From the NCBI GenBank assembly GCA_934633985.1, contig CAKTYU010000004.1:1-64000 (forward strand): DNA of 64,000 nucleotides. The letters run 5' to 3'. This document shows, one piece after another, positions 59,171-64,000 of this stretch. This stretch comes from an uncultured Clostridia bacterium (GTDB lineage: Bacteria > Bacillota > Clostridia > Christensenellales > CAG-138). Under the pieces are notes generated by a model that did no database searches, was not told the DNA's origin, and was given only the letters and a program-made list of their open reading frames with translations. Both the position numbers and the translations under genes were made by a program. Position 1 is the first letter of the stretch, and the number at the start of each line of letters is the position of its first letter.

Positions 59171-59608
59171 ATGATAAAGTGTCCCAAATGCGGCAAGGAA
59201 TACCGCGACGACGCCGTTTTCTGCACCGACTGCGGCATAAGGCTGCACGAGCGGTATACCGCCCCCAACGCCGGCCCGGAGCAGCGCACCTATACCGCCC
59301 CCACCGGCGAGGCATACCACAACAGCGCCTACTCTGCCCCCGGCGAGCCCTCCGACGCAAAGGCGCTGGGCATGTGGGATTATTTCTTCATGGAGCTGGT
59401 GACCAAAATCCCAATACTTCGCATAGTCATGTGCTGCGTGTGGGGCTTCTCCGCCGATACCAACGAAAACCGCAGGAACTGGTCCCGGGCCCAGCTTATC
59501 TGGATGGCCATCGGCCTCGTGCTCGGCGTGGTAGGCATTTCTCTGTTCGCCCTTCTTGCGGGCACCACCGCGAGCATCTTCACCAGGATCTCCGACTACA
59601 TCTTTTAA
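59171..59608 (+). CDS. Zinc-ribbon membrane protein
   Basis: The 145-residue protein begins MIKCPKCGKEYRDDAVFCTDCGIRL, a four-cysteine zinc ribbon. A low-complexity Tyr/Ala/Pro-rich linker (about 27-65) is followed by an amphipathic region and one clear helix (MAIGLVLGVVGISLFALLA). GGAGG precedes the start and TATAAT lies at 59133-59138. It is the only plus-strand gene here, breaking the usual rplQ-ecfA1 junction. Its function is unknown. Confidence 0.72.
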   Translation: MIKCPKCGKEYRDDAVFCTDCGIRLHERYTAPNAGPEQRTYTAPTGEAYHNSAYSAPGEPSDAKALGMWDYFFMELVTKIPILRIVMCCVWGFSADTNENRRNWSRAQLIWMAIGLVLGVVGISLFALLAGTTASIFTRISDYIF

Positions 59609-59642
59609 GCGGCAGGCCGCTTTTTGCGCCGGAAATAAAAAC

Positions 59643-59666
59643 AGCACTCTGGGTTTTCAGAGTGCT
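59643..59666. terminator. Bidirectional terminator between the zinc-ribbon gene and rplQ
   Basis: AGCACTCTG pairs with CAGAGTGCT; T-rich on both sides (CTTTTTTA to the right, TTTTTATTTCC on the minus strand). Confidence 0.88.
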
Positions 59667-59683
59667 GCTGCTTTTTTATACGC

Positions 59684-60175
59684 TTAGATGAGCTCGATTA
59701 TGGCCATCTCGGCGGCGTCGCCGCGGCGGGGGCCCATCTTGAGGATGCGGGTGTAACCGCCGTTGCGTCCCTCGTACTTGGGGGCGATCTCGTTAAAGAG
59801 CTTCTCTACAACGGGATGGGCATGGCCCTTGGTGCGCGCCTTGTACTCGCTCTTAGACTCCTTCTCGTTCTTGGCGGCGGGAATGTCATAGAGGTAGGAC
59901 ATGATCTGCCTGCGGGCATGGAGCTTGCCGGGCAGGTCGTTGGTCTTTTCGACCTTTACGATCTGCTGCTTGTCGTTGCGGGTCTCCTTCTCGACGGTGG
60001 TGGTGTTCTTATATTCGCTTACGGCGAGTGTGATGAGCTTCTCGGCGATGGGACGAACTTCCTTAGCCCGCTTTTCAGTGGTGACGATCTTGCCGTTCCA
60101 CAGGAGCGCGGTGGTCAGGTTGCGAAGCATCGCGTCGCGCTGGTCGCTCGCCTTACCCAGTTTACGGTTTGGCAT
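59684..60175 (-). CDS. rplQ: 50S ribosomal protein L17
   Basis: A 163-residue L17, somewhat longer than the usual 110-130, with N-terminal MPNRKLGKASDQRDAMLRNLTTALL and the C-terminal GGYTRILKMGPRRGDAAEMAIIEL. The extra length is a central charged segment (KQQIVKVEKTNDLPGK ... KNEKESKSEYKARTKG). Last gene of the alpha operon. Confidence 0.97.
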   Translation of the reverse strand: MPNRKLGKASDQRDAMLRNLTTALLWNGKIVTTEKRAKEVRPIAEKLITLAVSEYKNTTTVEKETRNDKQQIVKVEKTNDLPGKLHARRQIMSYLYDIPAAKNEKESKSEYKARTKGHAHPVVEKLFNEIAPKYEGRNGGYTRILKMGPRRGDAAEMAIIELI

Positions 60176-60208
60176 ATTAGTTCCTCCTGATAATGTTCGT
60201 TTAAGGGT

Positions 60209-61150
60209 TTAGTCTTCGCTGTGACGGAGGGAGAGGCCAAGGCCGACCAGCTTCTGCTGTACTTCCTCAAGGGATTTGCGGCCGAGGTTACGCACCTTCA
60301 TCATTTCTTCCTCGTTGCGCTGCACTAACTCATCAACCGTGTTGATGCCTGCGCGCTTGAGGCAATTATAGGAACGGACTGAGAGGTCAAGCTCCTCGAT
60401 CGTCATCTCGAGTATCTTCTCCTTCTTGTCCTCTTCCTTCTCCACCATTATCTCGACGCCCTGTACGTGCTCGGTCAGGTTGATGAACAGCATGAGATGC
60501 TCGGTGAGTATCTTTGCCGCGAGGCTTACCGCCTCGTCGGGCTTTATGGTGTCATCGGTCCAGACCTCGAGGGTGAGCTTATCATAGTCGGTGATCTGGC
60601 CCACGCGGGTGTCCTCTACGGTGAAGTTGACCTTGCGGATAGGAGTGAATATGGAATCGACCGCAATCTGGCCTATGGGCATGTCGTCGCGCTTGTTCTT
60701 GTCGGCGGAAACATAGCCACGGCCGGATTCCACGATTATTTCCATATAGAGCTTAGCGCCCTCGTCCAGCGTTGCAATGTGCAGGTCGGGATTTACGATC
60801 TCAACGTCGGAATCGACTATCATGTCCCCTGCCTTTACTTCGCAGGCGCCGGAAGCATCGATGATGACCTTCTTTGTGCCATCGCAATGCATCTTCATGC
60901 AAAGCTCTTTGAGGTTGAGGATTATCTCAGTTACGTCTTCTCTTACGCCGTGAACGGTGGAGAACTCATGCAGCACGCCGTCGATCTTAACGGAGGATAC
61001 CGCAACGCCGGGCAGCGAGGAAAGCAGCACGCGGCGGAGCGAATTACCCAGGGTTATGCCGAAGCCGCGCTCAAGAGGCTCTACGACAAACCTGCCATAG
61101 CTGCCGGTAAGCTCTGCACACTCGATCTTTGGCCTTTCTATTTCTATCAT
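60209..61150 (-). CDS. rpoA: RNA polymerase alpha subunit
   Basis: A 313-residue protein: the N-terminal assembly domain (YGRFVVEPLERGFGITLGNSLRRVLLSSLPG) and the C-terminal DNA-binding domain (LDLSVRSYNCLKRAGINTVDELV ... VRNLGRKSLEEVQQKL). It follows rpsD in the normal order. Confidence 0.98.
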   Translation of the reverse strand: MIEIERPKIECAELTGSYGRFVVEPLERGFGITLGNSLRRVLLSSLPGVAVSSVKIDGVLHEFSTVHGVREDVTEIILNLKELCMKMHCDGTKKVIIDASGACEVKAGDMIVDSDVEIVNPDLHIATLDEGAKLYMEIIVESGRGYVSADKNKRDDMPIGQIAVDSIFTPIRKVNFTVEDTRVGQITDYDKLTLEVWTDDTIKPDEAVSLAAKILTEHLMLFINLTEHVQGVEIMVEKEEDKKEKILEMTIEELDLSVRSYNCLKRAGINTVDELVQRNEEEMMKVRNLGRKSLEEVQQKLVGLGLSLRHSED

Positions 61151-61212
61151 TTACATATCCCCTCTCTTGCTTTGTGGTCAGTCGATTAGGGCAGTAAGCG
61201 TTACGATTTCCA

Positions 61213-61842
61213 TTATCTGGAGTAGAACTCGACGATGAGGTGTTCCTCAACGGTGAGGTCGATATCGTCACGCTGCGGCATAGCAACCACCTTGCCGGTG
61301 AGCTTATCTGCATCCAGCTCAAGCCACTTGGGTATGGGCTTGGAGGCGCCCTGCTCACGGAGCTCCTTCAGGTTTTCCATATCGCGGCTCTTATCGCGCA
61401 CGGATACGGCCTGACCGGGCTTCACCAGGTAGCTGGCGATGTCTACTTTCTTGCCGTCAACCAGTATCAGGCCATGATTGACCATCTGGCGGGCCATGGG
61501 GCGGCTGTCGGCGAGGCCGAGACGATAAACCACGTTATCCAGCCTGCGCTCCAAAAGGAAGAGCATGTTGTCGCCGGTTACGCCGCGCATATTGGTAGCC
61601 ATGTCATAGTATTTCCTGAACTGGGACTCGGATATACCATAGGCCCTGCGGCACTTCTGCTTCTCGCGGAGCTGAATGCCGTATTCAGACATCTTACGCT
61701 GACGGGACTGGCCATGCTGGCCGGGGATAGTGTGACGCTTTACTACCGCGCACTTGGCGGTATAGCAGCGGTCGCCCTTAAGGAACAGCTTAGCGCCTTC
61801 CCTGCGGCACTGCCTGCAAACAGAATCTGTATATCTTGCCAT
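61213..61842 (-). CDS. rpsD: 30S ribosomal protein S4, zinc-binding form
   Basis: A 209-residue S4 with four N-terminal cysteines (CRQCRREG ... CYTAKC), the zinc-containing version, followed by the S4 RNA-binding domain (RLDNVVYRLGLADSRPMARQMVNHG). S4 often represses its own operon through a leader. Confidence 0.97.
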   Translation of the reverse strand: MARYTDSVCRQCRREGAKLFLKGDRCYTAKCAVVKRHTIPGQHGQSRQRKMSEYGIQLREKQKCRRAYGISESQFRKYYDMATNMRGVTGDNMLFLLERRLDNVVYRLGLADSRPMARQMVNHGLILVDGKKVDIASYLVKPGQAVSVRDKSRDMENLKELREQGASKPIPKWLELDADKLTGKVVAMPQRDDIDLTVEEHLIVEFYSR

Positions 61843-61854
61843 TGTAGTGCCTCC

Positions 61855-62262
61855 TTAAACTCTTCTGCGCTTGGGCGGACGGCATCCGTTATGGGGGATA
61901 GGAGTCACGTCCTTGATGAGGGTAATGTCCAAACCGGCGCTCTGCAGCGCGCGGATAGCGGCTTCACGGCCGGAACCGGGGCCCTTTACAAAGACCTCAA
62001 CGGTGCGAAGGCCATGCTCCATAGCGGCCTTTGCTGCGGTCTCGGAGGCCATCTGCGCTGCGAAGGGAGTGCTCTTCCTGCTGCCGCGGAAGCCGAGGCC
62101 GCCTGCGGACGCCCAGGATATAGCGTTGCCGTTCACGTCGGTGATAGTTACCATAGTGTTGTTGAAGGAGGAACGGATGTGCGCCGCACCGCGCTCAATG
62201 TTCTTTTTCTCGCGGCGCTTGCGGCTTACGGCCTTCTTGACTTTGCCTTTAGTTGCTGCCAT
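61855..62262 (-). CDS. rpsK: 30S ribosomal protein S11
   Basis: A 135-residue S11: AHIRSSFNNTMVTITDVNGNAISWASAGGLGFRGSRKSTPFAAQ, ending in DVTPIPHNGCRPPKRRRV. It lies 15 bases from rpsM and 12 from rpsD. Confidence 0.98.
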   Translation of the reverse strand: MAATKGKVKKAVSRKRREKKNIERGAAHIRSSFNNTMVTITDVNGNAISWASAGGLGFRGSRKSTPFAAQMASETAAKAAMEHGLRTVEVFVKGPGSGREAAIRALQSAGLDITLIKDVTPIPHNGCRPPKRRRV

Positions 62263-62277
62263 TGCTTAATTCCCTCC

Positions 62278-62646
62278 TTACTTCTTTCTTCCGCCTACAG
62301 CGCGCTTGGGACCCTTGCGGGTGCGAGCGTTCTGCTTGGTGCTTTGACCGCGAACGGGCAGGCCCTTGCGGTGGCGTACACCGCGATAGCAGCCGATCTC
62401 GATGAGGCGCTTGATGTTCATGGAAGTCTCGCGCCTGAGGTCGCCCTCGACCTTTACGTTGTGGTCGATGTACTCCCTGAGCTTGCTAACGTCATCCTCG
62501 GACAGGTCGCGAACGCGAATGTCGGGGTCAACGCCGGTGGCTGCGAGGATGTCCGAAGCGGTCTTGCGGCCGATACCGTAAATGTAGGTCAAGCCGATCT
62601 CAATTCGCTTGTCTCTTGGCAGGTCAACGCCAGAAATACGTGCCAT
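62278..62646 (-). CDS. rpsM: 30S ribosomal protein S13
   Basis: A 122-residue S13 starting MARISGVDLPRDKRIEIGLTYIYGIG (ATG 62646, after GGAGG) and ending in the basic tail TRKGPKRAVGGRKK. It is the first gene of a transcription unit with its own promoter. Confidence 0.98.
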   Translation of the reverse strand: MARISGVDLPRDKRIEIGLTYIYGIGRKTASDILAATGVDPDIRVRDLSEDDVSKLREYIDHNVKVEGDLRRETSMNIKRLIEIGCYRGVRHRKGLPVRGQSTKQNARTRKGPKRAVGGRKK

Positions 62647-63031
62647 TGATTTACTTACCTCCGTAATAAATTTGGTTTCACAGCTATGGCGAGCTGTGTG
62701 CATAAGGCTTTCGCCCTTGCAGGGGCGCACTCACAGGCGCCCGCCTTGTGGGTTGTCACGGCGCGGGTCAGACGCCGCGTGCAGCCGGCTTGCGCCGCCG
62801 CAGGGGAATATTTTTTAGGATACTCCCGCCCCTCGGCGGACTTAAAGCGTCCGCGTCGGAGATATATAGGTACTTGAGATTCGGAATTCCGCATTCAGCA
62901 TAAATGCGGCAGCCGCCCGAAAGACAAGGACTTATCTCATTAAAACGCGCTTAAAGCACGACATTTGCAGCAGCGAACAACGCTACTGCGGCAACTTAAA
63001 TATTGTATCAATTATTATATCGTTTTGTCAA
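62647..63031 (-). promoter_or_regulatory. Promoter and about 350-nt structured leader of the rpsM (alpha) operon
   Basis: On the minus strand TTGACA (63031-63026) and TACAAT (63007-63002) are 18 bases apart. The leader then contains several stems: CCGCATT/AATGCGG, GCGGAC/GTCCGC and CACAGCT-CGCCAT-AGCTGTG, the last ending about 20 bases before the rpsM GGAGG. A 79-codon frame (62894-62655) lies in it but has no SD or recognisable content. Alpha-operon leaders are bound by S4 in some bacteria; an analogous autoregulatory role is possible but unproven. Confidence 0.6.
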
Positions 63032-63065
63032 CAGCGCCCGGGCATTTTTTTGCCCGAAACATACC

Positions 63066-63091
63066 AAAAACTGGCGAATCTTTCGTCAGTT
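63066..63091 (-). terminator. Terminator after infA-rpmJ
   Basis: On the minus strand AACTGACGAA pairs with TTCGCCAGTT (one G-U pair), followed by TTTTTGG. A second stem (GCCGTATAAG/CTTATGCGGC, 63143-63116) lies between it and rpmJ. Confidence 0.75.
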
Positions 63092-63174
63092 CGGCTTTTA
63101 CCCCCGCCGCAAGCCGCCGCATAAGCGTATTGCCTTATACGGCGCCCGGCGGAAATTGTAAGAACGGGTCTCTA

Positions 63175-63288
63175 TTAACCCTGCTTCTGCTTATGCTTGG
63201 GGTTCTCGCAGATCACCATGATGCGGCCTTTACGCTTGATGATCTTGCACTTTTCACAAATGGGCTTTACGGAAGGCCTTACTTTCAT
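63175..63288 (-). CDS. rpmJ: 50S ribosomal protein L36
   Basis: A 37-residue frame: MKVRPSVKPICEKCKII ... ending NPKHKQKQG. The residues CxxC, Cys and His of the zinc-binding L36 form are present (CEKC, IC, KH). GGAGGAAG lies before the ATG at 63288. It follows infA by 15 bases. Confidence 0.97.
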   Translation of the reverse strand: MKVRPSVKPICEKCKIIKRKGRIMVICENPKHKQKQG

Positions 63289-63303
63289 TGTATCTTCCTC
63301 CTG

Positions 63304-63525
63304 TTAGTTCTTGGTGCGCCACGTTATGCGGCCGCGTGTCAAATCATACGGGGACAGCTCTACTGTCACCTTATCTCCCGGCAGTATGCGAATGAAGTTC
63401 ATTCTGAGCTTGCCGGAAATGTGCGCCAATATTTTGTGGCCGTTTACCAACTCCACCTCGAACATGGCGTTGGGGAAAGAATCGGTAACGACGCCTTCAA
63501 CTTCGATTACGTCCGTCTTAGACAA
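63304..63525 (-). CDS. infA: Translation initiation factor IF-1
   Basis: A 73-residue S1-fold protein: VIEVEGVVTDSFPNAMFEVELVNGHKILAHISGKLRMNFIRILPGDKV, the standard IF-1 sequence. It starts one base after the KOW gene's stop. Confidence 0.98.
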   Translation of the reverse strand: MSKTDVIEVEGVVTDSFPNAMFEVELVNGHKILAHISGKLRMNFIRILPGDKVTVELSPYDLTRGRITWRTKN

Positions 63526-63526
63526 G

Positions 63527-63814
63527 CTATCCCTCCTTGGATGCGGTTTTGTCCTTATAGCCTAAGCTGCTCAGGCCCTTTCTTATGGCTGCGTCCGCAA
63601 GCCTCGCGTCCTCCGGAAGCGCTTCCGCCTCCAGCCGGCCCTCCTCAAAGCTCAAATGCTTGAGCTTTTTCTTTTTGGGCCGCGACACTTTTCTGGTTTC
63701 ACCGTCAGCCAGCATCACAAATTCGTCGCCCTCCGCAGCTATTACCACGAAGGCGCGGCCCTTATCCCTTCCCGCCTTAGAGGTAACTATGCTTCCGATT
63801 ATGTCGTTATGCAT
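63527..63814 (-). CDS. KOW-domain RNA-binding protein (L14e-like)
   Basis: A 95-residue protein beginning DIIGSIVTSKAGRDKGRAFVVIAAEGDEFVMLADGETRKVSRPKKKKLKH, a KOW motif followed by a basic patch, as in the L14e-like RNA-binding proteins that lie between map and infA in Clostridia. Its exact role is unknown. The ATG overlaps the map stop by eight bases. Confidence 0.92.
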   Translation of the reverse strand: MHNDIIGSIVTSKAGRDKGRAFVVIAAEGDEFVMLADGETRKVSRPKKKKLKHLSFEEGRLEAEALPEDARLADAAIRKGLSSLGYKDKTASKEG

Positions 63815-64000
63815 GCCGTTCCTCGCTGAGGGTAAGGATTATGGGATCCCCGTCGGTTATGGCGACGGTGTTCTCGTAATGTGCGCTGGGCTTGCCGTCG
63901 GCGGTCACCGCCGTCCAGCCGTCCGGCATCACCTTTATCTGCCACGTCCCCATGTTTATCATGGGCTCGATAGCTATGGTCATGCCGGGGATAAGACGTA
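63807..64000 (-). CDS. map: Methionine aminopeptidase, C-terminal part (cut by window edge)
   Basis: The minus strand from 64000 to the TAA at 63809-63807 reads RLIPGMTIAIEPMINMGT ... GWTAVTADGKPSAHYENTVAIT, the last 64 residues of type I methionine aminopeptidase, with metal-binding Glu in IEPMI and HYENT. It removes the N-terminal Met from nascent proteins. The start lies beyond the window. Confidence 0.95.
   Translation of the reverse strand, partial: RLIPGMTIAIEPMINMGTWQIKVMPDGWTAVTADGKPSAHYENTVAITDGDPIILTLSEERHA

Noticed and set aside
62655..62894. A 79-codon frame in the rpsM leader
   Set aside because: No SD, odd composition (Arg/Ala/Cys-rich) and it covers the hairpins and the rpsM upstream region; more likely chance in structured leader RNA.
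1..64000. CRISPR arrays or cas genes
   Set aside because: No regularly spaced direct repeats or Cas-like proteins were found; the repeats present are terminators, two short elements and SH3b coding repeats.

Overview
The window looks like a chromosomal segment of a strictly anaerobic, fairly GC-rich Firmicute of the class Clostridia, probably a gut organism. The grounds are the gene order map-KOW-infA-rpmJ / rpsM-rpsK-rpsD-rpoA-rplQ / ecfA1-ecfA2-ecfT-truA, a T-box leader on valS, ferredoxin-dependent 2-oxoacid oxidoreductase, butyrate-kinase-type ATP formation, oxygen-sensitive double-cubane enzymes, FeoAB and a radical SAM protein. I cannot name the genus. Most genes lie on the minus strand.

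Layout. 1-123 is the right end of something that entered a tRNA-Ser(CGA) gene: only the 3' part of the tRNA, from the anticodon loop to CCA, is present. 292-2590 holds small membrane proteins (one split by an in-frame amber codon) and a PTS IIC-like protein. 2698-11544 is an amino-acid fermentation block: an APC permease with C-terminal RCK_C-like domains, then iorA-iorB-buk-ptb-aminotransferase, and a divergent LysR regulator. Together these can turn an amino acid into a 2-oxoacid, acyl-CoA, acyl-phosphate and finally acid plus ATP. 11631-17310 has a SpoIID-like protein with seven SH3b repeats, an MsmX/UgpC-type ATPase and an orphan radical SAM protein.

17355-19904 is the most striking operon. 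A TlpA-like thioredoxin has an in-frame UGA exactly at the first position of its CXXC motif (U-P-S-C), followed by a good bacterial SECIS hairpin, so I read it as one 308-residue selenoprotein. It is translationally coupled to a 46-residue CXXC membrane microprotein, a NapH-like 4Fe-4S membrane protein and a GNAT acetyltransferase.

19938-37925 is mixed housekeeping: mntP, valS with T-box, an rRNA/tRNA m5C methyltransferase, a GT4 glycosyltransferase, thrC with an apgM-type probable homoserine kinase and an ACT-domain protein, feoAB, nitroreductase, pepF, a cysteine hydrolase and membrane proteins. Two short non-coding mobile-like elements are visible: 23562-23838 (27-bp inverted termini, between the valS leader and its neighbour) and 38242-38440 (15-bp inverted termini, inserted into the terminator of tRNA-Glu with duplication of the whole 19-bp terminator hairpin).

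38477-41874 encodes two double-cubane / 2-hydroxyacyl-CoA dehydratase-like proteins, their ATP-dependent activator and a DUF3343 (Se/S carrier-like) protein. 43423-48528 is a BMP-type nucleoside ABC transporter (bmpA, nupOPQ), with deoD nearby at 52728. 48710-52575 has a second threonine synthase, a stand-alone E2-like acyltransferase that lacks its catalytic histidine, and a PLP enzyme. 53438-64000 runs from rmuC and an ECF S component through truA, ecfT-ecfA2-ecfA1 and the alpha ribosomal operon to a partial map. The alpha operon is separated from infA-rpmJ by a terminator, a new promoter and a leader of about 350 nt. No CRISPR array, rRNA gene or phage structural gene was seen.
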